From: an uncultured Prevotella sp.
Lineage (GTDB): Bacteria > Bacteroidota > Bacteroidia > Bacteroidales > Bacteroidaceae
NCBI GenBank assembly: GCA_900320905.1
Contig: ONTZ01000030.1
Span: 1 to 59,047, forward strand
DNA length: 59,047 nt
Reading direction: 5' to 3'
The notes beneath the pieces were generated by a model. That model was not told the DNA's origin. It saw nothing but the letters and a program-made list of their open reading frames with translations, and made no database searches. The position numbers were made by a program, and so were the translations under genes. Positions 45,038 to 53,771 of this stretch are shown here, piece by piece. How positions within the stretch are numbered: position 1 is the stretch's first letter; each line of letters begins with the position of its first letter.

Positions 45038-46009
45038 TTAAATTCTGCCGACGATGAGATGGTTGGCTTCGGCCAGACGATTGTCGCTGATTTCTTTGAT
45101 ATAGGTGAGTGTAGTCTGTGTGTTCGTATGTCCAAGAGCCTTTGAGATGACTGACAAGTCGACATTTTGGTCGTAGGCGACACTCGCCCAAGTATGTCGA
45201 GGCGTATATGAGGTGAGCCTCCGCGTAACACCAGCCTTCCGAGCAAGCGTTTTCAGGCTACGATTGTAACGGTTCAGCATCTGGAGGTATTCATTATATG
45301 CTTTTTGTGGTTCTAAAGAGCGTAATAAAGGAAACACGTATTCACTATCTGACTGGTAACGACTGATAATCTCGTTCATGCAGGGTTCCAAAGGTATTAC
45401 AATGCGTTGGCCCGTCTTGTGACGATAGTAGGTCAGCTGATTGTCATTGATTTGGGAACGTCGCAGAAAGGCAATATCCACAAAGGGCATACCGAGGGCA
45501 TAGTAACTAAAAAGAAAGATATCGCGAACCAGACTAAGAAAGGAGCGAGGCCGCAACTTAGCACATTTTAGGCTGCTTATATCAGTCTCTGAGACTGCCC
45601 TTTTCTCAGTTTTGTCTCGACCTGTATAGACGCTTTCGAAATCATGAGTCTTTTTCTCACTATCAATTCTATTGAGGAGTGAGCGGAGTGAGCGCATATA
45701 ACAGGATACCGTATTCAGGCATAAGTTCTGGTTGCGCAACCATCGTTCGAACCCCTTTATCAGTTCTTGATTGACCTCCTTCACATCAATATCGTGTTTC
45801 AGGTATCGACGAAAAACGCGCAGTGCTGTATTATAGTTTTCGATGGTTGAACGGCTTAGCGATGTACTCAGCCGTTTCGCCTCCTCTGTTGCCAGTTGCA
45901 AGAACCACCTTTTTGTGGACGAATTCCTCTTTATGACAGGATGACACTCATTTGCATTACTACTTTTGTTCACGTAAACGTGAATTTCAAATCTAATATT
46001 GATACTCAT
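45038..46009 (-). CDS. Tyrosine recombinase (DNA invertase candidate)
   Basis: The protein has 323 residues. The N-terminal SAM-like core-binding domain (STIENYNTALRVFRRYLK) leads to the catalytic domain. Visible residues are K in YYRHKTGQRIVIP, TPRHTWASVAYD (H-x-x-R box; Arg and His-Trp), LGHTNTQTTLTYI with the second His, and the nucleophile Tyr in TLTYIKEI. At the first catalytic-Arg position the sequence is YYALGMPFVDIAFL, where many Bacteroides invertases have RGM; Leu stands in place of Arg, which may be a subfamily feature. Its place between inverted repeats is the layout of invertases acting on their own flanks. Confidence 0.9.
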   Translation of the reverse strand: MSINIRFEIHVYVNKSSNANECHPVIKRNSSTKRWFLQLATEEAKRLSTSLSRSTIENYNTALRVFRRYLKHDIDVKEVNQELIKGFERWLRNQNLCLNTVSCYMRSLRSLLNRIDSEKKTHDFESVYTGRDKTEKRAVSETDISSLKCAKLRPRSFLSLVRDIFLFSYYALGMPFVDIAFLRRSQINDNQLTYYRHKTGQRIVIPLEPCMNEIISRYQSDSEYVFPLLRSLEPQKAYNEYLQMLNRYNRSLKTLARKAGVTRRLTSYTPRHTWASVAYDQNVDLSVISKALGHTNTQTTLTYIKEISDNRLAEANHLIVGRI

Positions 46010-46138
46010 AATGTTTCTTTATTCTTATTATATTCCTCTACTATAATAATGCAGAAATTGCAAAGTCGTAACACCTCCGCCCACGAGTTGTGTAATATTT
46101 AAAATATGTACGCGAACATTAATATATTTAAACATTTA

Positions 46139-46202
46139 ATAATTAATTAACAAAAAGAGAGAGATTTATGGAAAAAAGACTAACAATGTTGATGGTCAGT
46201 CT
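46139..46202 (+). repeat. Right arm of the 64-bp inverted repeat
   Basis: Identical to the reverse complement of 44657-44720. It contains the native ATG (46168) of the right susC and its first 11 codons. Confidence 0.93.
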
Positions 46203-46281
46203 AGTATGCTGGCACAGACAAAGGTTTCCGGTACGGTACTCTCACAGGAAGACGGCCAGCCGATTATCGGTGCAGCCGTGA
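46168..46281 (+). pseudogene. Broken signal-peptide start of the right susC
   Basis: From the native ATG the codons read EKRLTMLMVSL as in the left copy, but 16 bp are missing between 46202 and 46203. The frame shifts and stops at 46279-46281. The transporter body continues in another frame from 46206. Confidence 0.85.
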
Positions 46282-49200
46282 AAGTGGTGGGAACAAGTAC
46301 TGGTCTTCTCACAGACGTGGAAGGTAAATTCACTCTTACTCTTCCCGCAGGAAAAAATCAGTTAGAGATTTCATACCTTGGTATGGAGACTCAGACAGTA
46401 CAGGCCAAGAACAATATGCGTGTGTTCTTGAAAACTGATGCAAAGATGGTTGACGAAGTTATCGTCGTGGCCTATGGTACTCAGAAGAAATCATCGTTTA
46501 CCGGTTCTGCTTCGGTGGTAGGCGCTGAGGAAATCGGCAAAGTTCAGGTGACCAATGCAGTGGATGCCTTGAAGGGAAAGGCTGCTGGTGTGCAGATCTA
46601 TAGTACCTCTGGTCAGCCTGGTACAACACCTACCATCCGTATTCGTGGTGTAAACTCCATCAATGCCGACAGTGATCCTCTGCTGGTGGTTGACGGTGCT
46701 CCCTATGATGGTAGTTTGAACGACATCAACCCTGCCGACGTTGAGTCGATGACCGTATTGAAGGATGCCGCTTCAACATCTCTGTATGGTGCCCGTGGTG
46801 GTAATGGTGTTATCCTGATTACTACAAAGAGCGGTAAGCGTGGCAAGGATGCTACTATTACATTTGATGCCAAGTGGGGTTCTAACCAACAGGCAACCCC
46901 TAACTATGAGGTTATTAATAATCCTGCCAAATATTATGAGAAGTACTACAGTGGCTTGAACCTTTATGCTCAAGATAAGTTGGGCTATTCTGCCAACGAG
47001 GCTTGGCAATGGGCAAACAAGGAAATGCTTGCCAACAGTGGCGACTTTACCCTGGGTTATAATGTTTACAACATTCCTGAAGGCCAACTGATGATTGGCC
47101 AGAATGGTAAGTTGAATCCTAATGCTACATTAGGTCGCGTAGTAACATATAAAGATACGCAGTATTTGCTGACTCCTGATGACTGGGAGAAAGAAGTTTA
47201 TAACAATGGCCTTCGCCAGGAGTACACAGTCAGTGCCAATGGCGCAACAGAACGCTCAAACTTCTATGTGTCAGCCAACTATCTCAAGAATGAGGGTATC
47301 ACTACAGGTTCTGACTTCTCTCGTTTCACAGGTCGTCTAAAGGCAGATTTTCAATTGAAGTCTTGGTTGAAGGTCGGTGCCAACGCCAGTTACTCACACT
47401 TTGTACAGAACTATCTGGGCGATGATGGTGAAAGTGGCAGTTCTGGCAACGCTTTCTCACTGATTAACCTGGCTCCTATCTATCCCGTCTATATTCGTGA
47501 TGCCAATGGCAACTTCATTTATGACGAGAATTCGCGTCAGATTTTCTACGACTATGGTGACCGTGCCATCAACGGACAGTATCGTCCTTACTTAAGCCAG
47601 TCGAACCCGCTCTCGGCCAATGCTTTGGATACCCGCGAACGTGAGGGAAACAACTTCACTGCTACTGGTACGATTGAGGTACGCCTGCCTTACGGCTTTA
47701 CCTTTACCTCTATCAATACGGCTTATTTAAGAGAGTATCGCTATACCAACACCACCAATCCGTTCTTCGGACAATATGCCTCCTCTAATGGTATTGTTAA
47801 CAAAGAGCATTTGCGTTGGTGGAACTACAACTACCAGCAGCGTCTGAACTGGCGTGGCGACTATGGCAAGCATGGTATTGATGCCATGGTTGCACATGAG
47901 TACACCCGCAACCACGACTATGACCTTTGGGCAGGTAAGCAGAACATGTTCTCTGTATATAATAAGGAATTGGCTGGCGCAGTTATCTTGGGTAGTGCAT
48001 CATCGACCATGGGTGAGTACAACGATGAGCGTTGGGTTGGTCGTGCTCAGTACAGTTTCGATGAGAAGTATTATTTGCAAGGTTCATTTACCCGTGAGGC
48101 CTCTTCGCACTTCGCTCCGGAGAACCGTTGGGGTAATTTCTGGTCACTGGGTGCTGCTTGGATGATTTCCAAGGAAAAGTTCTTTAAGGTCAGATGGATT
48201 GATGAACTGAAATTGAAAGCCTCTTATGGTGAGAACGGTAATGACCAGATTGGTTCTTATCGCTACATCAACTACTACAATATCAATAACTCAAACAACG
48301 CCGTATCACTGGTTCCTTCTGCACTCGGTAATGAAGATATTTCTTGGGAGAAGGCTGGTAAGTTCAATGTTGGTTTCGACTTTACATTGTTGAAGAATCG
48401 TATATGGGGTAGCATTGAGTACTACTCAAACAAGACCAACGACATGTTGTCTTGGTATCCTCTCCCCGCTTCGTTCGGATATACAGGCTATTATGCTAAT
48501 GTTGGTAACATGACTAATAAGGGTATCGAAGTTGACCTCCATGCTGACATCATCCGTTCTAATGATTTCATTTGGTCATTCTATGCAAACCTGACCACCA
48601 ACCACAACGAGATTACAGAGTTGGCAGAGGCTCGTAAGACCTGGCAGGACAACCTGCAGGGCAAGGGTTACTCCTCTGGTTCATACTTCTACATGGAGGG
48701 TGAGTCACGCTATTCTTATATCACACGCCGATATGCTGGTGTATATACAGAAAGCACCTACTCTATGGTTGGTGACGAGAACTACGATCCCAGCAAGGGC
48801 GGTATGTCGATGTGGTGGATGAATGAGTATGAGAAAGATGCCAACAATAAGGAAATCTATTTTGACAAAGATTGGAACAAGATTGAAAATCCAGACAGTT
48901 ATGTAGGTGAAAAACGTCGTAAGAAGGTCGGTGAGAAGGCCACAACTAACTATAGCGAATCTGACGACTATATCATCGGCGATATGATGCCAGATGTTTA
49001 TGGCGGTTTTGGAACGAGTGTAGCATGGAAGGGCTTTGACCTGTCTGTCGATTTCCAGTATCAGTTAGGTGGCAATGTCTACGACAGTGAATATGCGAGT
49101 CTGATGGGTAATACCCGTGGCTTCGGAATGCACGTTGACATTCTCAACTCTTGGATGCCCGGCGATGTGAATGCAAGTGTTCCCCGCTATCAGTCACAGG

Positions 49201-49469
49201 ACACTTATTCAAATGGTTCTTCCGACCGCTTCATCACAAGTGCATCTTACCTCTCACTGCAGAATATCACGCTTGGCTATACACTGCCGAAGTCTTGGAC
49301 AACCAAAATTGGTGTACAGAAGATTCGCCTTTATGGTGTAGCCGACAATGTATGGCTATGGTCTAAGCGCCAGGGGCTCGACCCACGCCGTAGCATCACT
49401 GGTGGATCTGGTGCTCAGTACTACAGTGCAATCCGTACCATCTCTGGTGGTATCTCCGTGACTTTCTAA
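46206..49469 (+). CDS. susC: SusC/RagA-family TonB-dependent transporter (right locus), lacking its signal peptide in frame
   Basis: The open frame from ATG 46206 gives 1,087 residues beginning MLAQTKVSGTV, which is the signal-peptidase site onward, so no export signal is coded in frame. The rest is complete: carboxypeptidase-D-like domain (SQEDGQPIIGAAVKVVG), plug (VIVVAYGTQKKSSFTGSA), barrel, and final GGISVTF. The first 16 residues are nearly identical to the left copy, while the barrel differs strongly. As drawn, the gene could not reach the outer membrane unless a recombination event restores the missing 16 bp. No promoter of the usual type is seen between 46010 and 46168. SusD and a lipoprotein follow in the same direction. 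Confidence 0.9.
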   Translation: MLAQTKVSGTVLSQEDGQPIIGAAVKVVGTSTGLLTDVEGKFTLTLPAGKNQLEISYLGMETQTVQAKNNMRVFLKTDAKMVDEVIVVAYGTQKKSSFTGSASVVGAEEIGKVQVTNAVDALKGKAAGVQIYSTSGQPGTTPTIRIRGVNSINADSDPLLVVDGAPYDGSLNDINPADVESMTVLKDAASTSLYGARGGNGVILITTKSGKRGKDATITFDAKWGSNQQATPNYEVINNPAKYYEKYYSGLNLYAQDKLGYSANEAWQWANKEMLANSGDFTLGYNVYNIPEGQLMIGQNGKLNPNATLGRVVTYKDTQYLLTPDDWEKEVYNNGLRQEYTVSANGATERSNFYVSANYLKNEGITTGSDFSRFTGRLKADFQLKSWLKVGANASYSHFVQNYLGDDGESGSSGNAFSLINLAPIYPVYIRDANGNFIYDENSRQIFYDYGDRAINGQYRPYLSQSNPLSANALDTREREGNNFTATGTIEVRLPYGFTFTSINTAYLREYRYTNTTNPFFGQYASSNGIVNKEHLRWWNYNYQQRLNWRGDYGKHGIDAMVAHEYTRNHDYDLWAGKQNMFSVYNKELAGAVILGSASSTMGEYNDERWVGRAQYSFDEKYYLQGSFTREASSHFAPENRWGNFWSLGAAWMISKEKFFKVRWIDELKLKASYGENGNDQIGSYRYINYYNINNSNNAVSLVPSALGNEDISWEKAGKFNVGFDFTLLKNRIWGSIEYYSNKTNDMLSWYPLPASFGYTGYYANVGNMTNKGIEVDLHADIIRSNDFIWSFYANLTTNHNEITELAEARKTWQDNLQGKGYSSGSYFYMEGESRYSYITRRYAGVYTESTYSMVGDENYDPSKGGMSMWWMNEYEKDANNKEIYFDKDWNKIENPDSYVGEKRRKKVGEKATTNYSESDDYIIGDMMPDVYGGFGTSVAWKGFDLSVDFQYQLGGNVYDSEYASLMGNTRGFGMHVDILNSWMPGDVNASVPRYQSQDTYSNGSSDRFITSASYLSLQNITLGYTLPKSWTTKIGVQKIRLYGVADNVWLWSKRQGLDPRRSITGGSGAQYYSAIRTISGGISVTF

Positions 49470-49502
49470 AGTAAAACGTAAAAGTTAAAGATAATAAAGA
49501 AT

Positions 49503-51116
49503 ATGAAAAGACTGAATAAAACAATATTCACCCTCGCAGCAGCAGTTGTCAGCCTTGCTACGCTGAACAGTTGTATCGAGGAGACAGAGCCGACATCGGT
49601 TGCAACGACTAAGCAGATCGCCGAGTCGTCGTCTGCTACTGAGGCTCTATTGATGGCACAGCCTGCCTACTTCAATCTTCTGTGGGATGAGGACCGCCAT
49701 TACTCATTTGGCTATGGTGCCATGATGCATGTTCGTGACATTATGGCCAGCGACATCACCAAGAACACTACAAGTTACAACCAGTGGCGTTACTGGCTTT
49801 GCAACCAATATCAGGGTGATGCTTATATCTTCGGACAGTTTATTTGGAACTATTATTATGGATTCGTGCTGGCCGCCAACAACGTGATTGGTAATATCAA
49901 TCCGGAGTCTGCAACAGAAGATCAACTTGGCTACTTAGGCACAGGTTATGCCTTCCGTGCATTACTCTATCTGGATATGGCTCGTATGTATGAGTTCCTT
50001 CCAAATGATGGAACATCAAATATCAATGCCAATGGTAACGATGTAACAGGTCTGACTGTTCCTATCGTAAAGGCAGAGATGACTCAGGATGAGGCTCGTA
50101 ACAATCCGCGTGCTACTCGTGAAGAGATGAAGAGTTTCATCGAGGAGGATCTGAATAATGCAGAGATGTATATTGACAAACTCAAGGATACCAATGGTAA
50201 GACTCTGCCTAATCTGGCCTGTGTATATGGTCTGAAGGCCCGTCTCTATATGTGGATTGAGGACTATGCCAAGGCTCAGGAATATGCCCGTAAGGCTATC
50301 AATGCTGCAGATGTAGGTCCAATGACTCAGGAAGAGTGCCTGAACACTACGACAGGTTTCAATGTAACAGGGCCTTGGATGTGGGGTGCTCAGCAGACTA
50401 CAGAGGACGATGTCGTACAGACTGGTATTATTAACTGGACTTCACATGTCAGTGATGAAAGTACATTCGGCTATTGCGGACCATCAACTGGTCTTTACAA
50501 TGTGGCTGATGTGAATTTCTACAACCGTATTAGCAACACTGACTTCCGTAAGTTGGAGTTCAAGGCTCCTGAGGGTTCTCCTCTTGCAGACAAGGTGTCT
50601 TATTGTAATAAAGTATACGCTGCTGACATGGATGATTATACCATGGTTAAGTTCCGCCCGGGTGACGGAAATGCCGATGACTATATGACAGGTTCTGCAA
50701 CAGCATATCCTATTATGCGTGTTGAGGAAATGTACTTTATTGAAGCAGAGGCTGCCGCTCATCTGAACTCCTCACAGGGGCAGCAACTTGTCAATGATTT
50801 TATGGCCAAGTATCGTGACCCGAACTATAACACAACGAAATCTGGTGATGAACTGATTGAGGAAATTGTGTTCCAAAAGCGTGTAGAATTAGTTGGCGAA
50901 GGTCAGTCGTTCTTTGATATCAAGCGTCTGAACTATTCTGTAACTCGTGGCTATGAGGGTACAAACTTTATCGCTACTGCCCGTTTCAATACGAAAGGAC
51001 GTCCTGCTTGGATGAACCTCGTAATGGTTCGTACCGAGAAGAATAATAATCCTGCTGTAGACGGTTGGAACAATCCTGATCCTTCAGATGTTTACAAAGT
51101 CTGGACAGGTCAATAA
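49503..51116 (+). CDS. susD: SusD/RagB-family lipoprotein (right locus)
   Basis: The protein has 537 residues with lipobox LNSC. Features of the family: LYLDMARMYEFLPNDG, EARNNPRATREEMKSFIEEDL, the RVEEMYFIEAEAAAHL helix, and EIVFQKRVELVGEGQSFFDIKRL. It is intact, unlike its SusC partner. It shares little sequence with the left SusD, so the two loci should bind different ligands. Confidence 0.93.
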   Translation: MKRLNKTIFTLAAAVVSLATLNSCIEETEPTSVATTKQIAESSSATEALLMAQPAYFNLLWDEDRHYSFGYGAMMHVRDIMASDITKNTTSYNQWRYWLCNQYQGDAYIFGQFIWNYYYGFVLAANNVIGNINPESATEDQLGYLGTGYAFRALLYLDMARMYEFLPNDGTSNINANGNDVTGLTVPIVKAEMTQDEARNNPRATREEMKSFIEEDLNNAEMYIDKLKDTNGKTLPNLACVYGLKARLYMWIEDYAKAQEYARKAINAADVGPMTQEECLNTTTGFNVTGPWMWGAQQTTEDDVVQTGIINWTSHVSDESTFGYCGPSTGLYNVADVNFYNRISNTDFRKLEFKAPEGSPLADKVSYCNKVYAADMDDYTMVKFRPGDGNADDYMTGSATAYPIMRVEEMYFIEAEAAAHLNSSQGQQLVNDFMAKYRDPNYNTTKSGDELIEEIVFQKRVELVGEGQSFFDIKRLNYSVTRGYEGTNFIATARFNTKGRPAWMNLVMVRTEKNNNPAVDGWNNPDPSDVYKVWTGQ

Positions 51117-51138
51117 TAACATCAAAAAAAAAGGTATT

Positions 51139-51915
51139 ATGAAGAAAATATTTAAATATACATACGTTGCTCTGGCAGGAATGATGGTTCTGACCCTGGC
51201 ATCCTGTGTGGATAAATATGAATATGACGGTGTGGGTGAGAGTGATCCTGGTGCTTTCATCTCTGCTGCTGCCACACAAATAAAGTACGCTGCAGATGAC
51301 GCTCAAATACTGACTTTCACGCTTCAGCGTACAAATACTGAGGCTGCAGAGGACATTGCCCTGACCTGTGATAATAACAAGTTCCAGGTTCCTTCATTAG
51401 TCAATTTTGCTGCTGGCGAGGCTAAGAAGGATGTTTCTGTTCCATTCGCCATTCTTGGTGGTACAACAGAAGTCGTCACGATCTCTGTGGCTCCTCAAAG
51501 TGCAACGGTATACGGTGTAGGTGAAATGAAATTCACCATTACACGTGACTTTGTATGGGAGTATCTTGGCGAAGGTGTGTACACATCATGGCTGTTTGGT
51601 GAGAGTTGGCCTCAACCAGTCTATCGTGGTGAAGGTACTCATCTCTATAAACTCCCTGGCTGTTTTGCTGAGGGTTATGATATCGAATTTGAACTGACAG
51701 AGGACGATCAGCATCTGGCTAAGCCTATTGCTACTCAGGAGACGGGTTATGTAGATGACAGTTATGGAATGATATCTCTGACCAATGGTGTTGGTGAAGA
51801 CGGCAATCCGTATGATATTGCCCGCGAGGACAATATCATTTACCTGCCCATAAAATATATCGTCAGTGCAGGCTCATTTGGAACGAATTCTGACTCTATA
51901 GAACTACCTGAATAA
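51139..51915 (+). CDS. SusD-adjacent lipoprotein with Calx-beta-like domain (right locus)
   Basis: The protein has 258 residues from ATG 51139, with lipobox LASC. A Calx-beta-like sandwich (LTFTLQRTNTEAAEDIALTC, FAAGEAKKDVSVPF) is followed by WEYLGEGVYTSWLFGESW and LYKLPGCF. This matches the order seen at the start of the 624-residue lipoprotein of the left locus (SLGKGVYSDNYYFGKS, TYRVMDPY), so the two are distant counterparts. Confidence 0.78.
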   Translation: MKKIFKYTYVALAGMMVLTLASCVDKYEYDGVGESDPGAFISAAATQIKYAADDAQILTFTLQRTNTEAAEDIALTCDNNKFQVPSLVNFAAGEAKKDVSVPFAILGGTTEVVTISVAPQSATVYGVGEMKFTITRDFVWEYLGEGVYTSWLFGESWPQPVYRGEGTHLYKLPGCFAEGYDIEFELTEDDQHLAKPIATQETGYVDDSYGMISLTNGVGEDGNPYDIAREDNIIYLPIKYIVSAGSFGTNSDSIELPE

Positions 51916-51934
51916 GGCCTGTTCGTATTTTTAC

Positions 51935-51971
51935 AAGGCCGTGCCGGCGACATTTTCCTCGGCACGGCCTT
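51935..51971 (+). terminator. Terminator of the right SusC/D operon
   Basis: A perfect 12-bp GC-rich stem (51935-51946 with 51960-51971) around a 13-nt loop, followed by TTCT. Confidence 0.75.
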
Positions 51972-51997
51972 TCTAACTTAAAATATAGTAGATATTT

Positions 51998-53701
51998 ATG
52001 AAACTGAAAGCAACCATCATCCTCGCATTTTTACTGGCAACTATTTGTTCGTCAGCAACAAAAAGAACTACTGCAGAAAAAAGAATGGTGGCAGAACAAT
52101 ATATCGGTACACATTCTACTCGTACAGCCTCTATCAATTTGCGTACGATAGTGGAGAATGAGATGCTGACGATGATAGGTTCTGAAGACAACGGTTTTGT
52201 CATCGTGGCTAATGACGATATGTTCTTTCCCGTCATTGGCTACTCACGAGAAGCATTCTCGTCAGATATGCCTCCAGGCCTTAACTGGTTTCTGGATGCA
52301 GCAGAAGAATCCATGAGAGAGATTCTTGCAGGCAACGTACGATATAAAACAGTTACTCCACCATCGGATTTTCCTGAGTCGTTAGATCCTTTTCTGACAT
52401 CCACATGGGATCAAGGTAATCCATACAACAAGTTATGTCCTGGCGGTAATGGGACATCATCCAGACTTTATCCTACTGGCTGTGTGGCTACTGCTTTGGC
52501 ACAAATTATGTATTATCATAAATATCCTGAAGTAGGTATTGGTGACCATCAGTATTCATTCAAGCCACAGTCTGGTGTAGGTAGGGTTATTTCTGCCAAT
52601 TTTGGCGAAACACACTATGATTGGGCCAATATGCTTGATGACTATTCAAAGGGATATACTGACGAGCAAGCAAATGCTGTAGCAACTTTGATGCTTCATT
52701 GTGGCGTTGCCGTTGAAATGGGTTATACTCCATCTGGCAGCGGCTCATACGGACAGGAGGCTTGTCTTGGATTAAAGAAGTTCTTTGGATATAACAAGAA
52801 TGCTCGTCTTTACAAGCGTGACTATTATACGATGGAATCCTGGATGAAGATGATCTATCGTGAACTTAATCAGAAGCGCCCCATTTACTATGCTGGCAAT
52901 AGTGGCGGTAGTGGTGGGCATGCTTTTGTTATTGATGGATACAATAAAGACGGAATGGTGCATGTAAACTGGGGATGGGGCGGAGATGGCAATGGTATGT
53001 TTGATATCGCATTGCTTAATCCGAAGAGTTATCAATTCTCAGAAAGCCAGAATATGATTATTGGAATATGTGACTCGACAGTCGCTATTCCCTATGAATC
53101 TCAGATTGTGGCAGACGAATTGTCTTTCACTTTCTATGGCTCAACCACTAAGAGAGTGACGATTAGTGGCCAGATATATAATGCCGCTGCTGAGAAATTC
53201 GTAGGGAAGATAGGATGTATACTGGAAAACGACGAAACAACCATAATTTTGAAAACCAAAGAAGAAACAACATTAAATCCTGTAACTGGTGGCTCTTGGT
53301 TTTACACTTCATTGTCGTTGCCTAGCAACAACCTTTCAGACATTCCTGATGGCACCTATCGGCTCTTTGTTGGTTCAAGGACAGAAGAAGATGCAAAATG
53401 GCAGTTGGTTCGTACTCGTGAGGGGGAGGTAAGTAGTTATATAATTGTGAAAAAAGGAGAGGATATTACATGGACGGAAGATAGAGATGACCAATGGACA
53501 TCAGCAACCTCAGGAATATCATCAGTCACTAAGGGTGATGCCAACGGTGACGGTGAAGTGAATGCCGCAGACATCGTAGAGGTTGCAAATTATATTATGG
53601 GTAGCCAATCTAACAATTTCATGTTCGATGGTGCTGACGCAAATGGAGACAGAGTCGTAAATGCCGCAGACATCGTAAAAATAACAAACATAGCCCAATA
53701 G
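51998..53701 (+). CDS. Secreted C10 (streptopain/interpain-like) cysteine peptidase with dockerin-like tail
   Basis: The protein has 567 residues with a signal peptide (KLKATIILAFLLATICSSA). A propeptide (Spi-like, FVIVANDDMFFPVIGYS) precedes the catalytic domain. Cys162 is in PTGCVATALAQIMYYHKYP and His308 in GGHAFVIDGY; WGWGGDGNGMFDI is the family signature. A beta-sandwich follows. The last 55 residues hold two dockerin-type repeats (GDANGDGEVNAADIVEVA, DANGDRVVNAADIVKI), as in the M6 enzyme of the left locus. It follows the right SusC/D terminator on the same strand and probably feeds peptides to it. Confidence 0.93.
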   Translation: MKLKATIILAFLLATICSSATKRTTAEKRMVAEQYIGTHSTRTASINLRTIVENEMLTMIGSEDNGFVIVANDDMFFPVIGYSREAFSSDMPPGLNWFLDAAEESMREILAGNVRYKTVTPPSDFPESLDPFLTSTWDQGNPYNKLCPGGNGTSSRLYPTGCVATALAQIMYYHKYPEVGIGDHQYSFKPQSGVGRVISANFGETHYDWANMLDDYSKGYTDEQANAVATLMLHCGVAVEMGYTPSGSGSYGQEACLGLKKFFGYNKNARLYKRDYYTMESWMKMIYRELNQKRPIYYAGNSGGSGGHAFVIDGYNKDGMVHVNWGWGGDGNGMFDIALLNPKSYQFSESQNMIIGICDSTVAIPYESQIVADELSFTFYGSTTKRVTISGQIYNAAAEKFVGKIGCILENDETTIILKTKEETTLNPVTGGSWFYTSLSLPSNNLSDIPDGTYRLFVGSRTEEDAKWQLVRTREGEVSSYIIVKKGEDITWTEDRDDQWTSATSGISSVTKGDANGDGEVNAADIVEVANYIMGSQSNNFMFDGADANGDRVVNAADIVKITNIAQ

Positions 53702-53732
53702 CATCCAGAATACTCGCTTTTTTCACAGAATT

Positions 53733-53764
53733 TTTGGAAATTCAGAAAAAAGGTCGTATCTTTG
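53733..53764 (+). promoter_or_regulatory. Promoter of the M64 peptidase gene
   Basis: TTTG (53733-53736), 20 bp, TATCTTTG (53757-53764). The ATG at 53772 is 7 nt after the element, so the mRNA is nearly or fully leaderless. Confidence 0.8.
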
Positions 53765-53771
53765 CACCAAT

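Larger units (their letters stand above)
44721..46138. other. Predicted invertible DNA segment with recombinase and one promoter
   Basis: These 1,418 bp lie between perfect 64-bp inverted repeats that include the start codons of two divergent susC genes. The segment holds a tyrosine recombinase gene (45038-46009), a -7-like element facing left (44754-44761), and no recognisable TAnnTTTG element facing right near the right repeat. About 44762-45037 is AT-rich without a gene I can support. Inversion would move the promoter from the left to the right susC. Confidence 0.75.

Noticed and set aside
44657-46202. Inverted repeat explained as ordinary similarity between paralogous susC genes
   Set aside because: Identity is perfect over 64 bp including 29 non-coding bases, then drops sharply on both sides, and a recombinase lies between.
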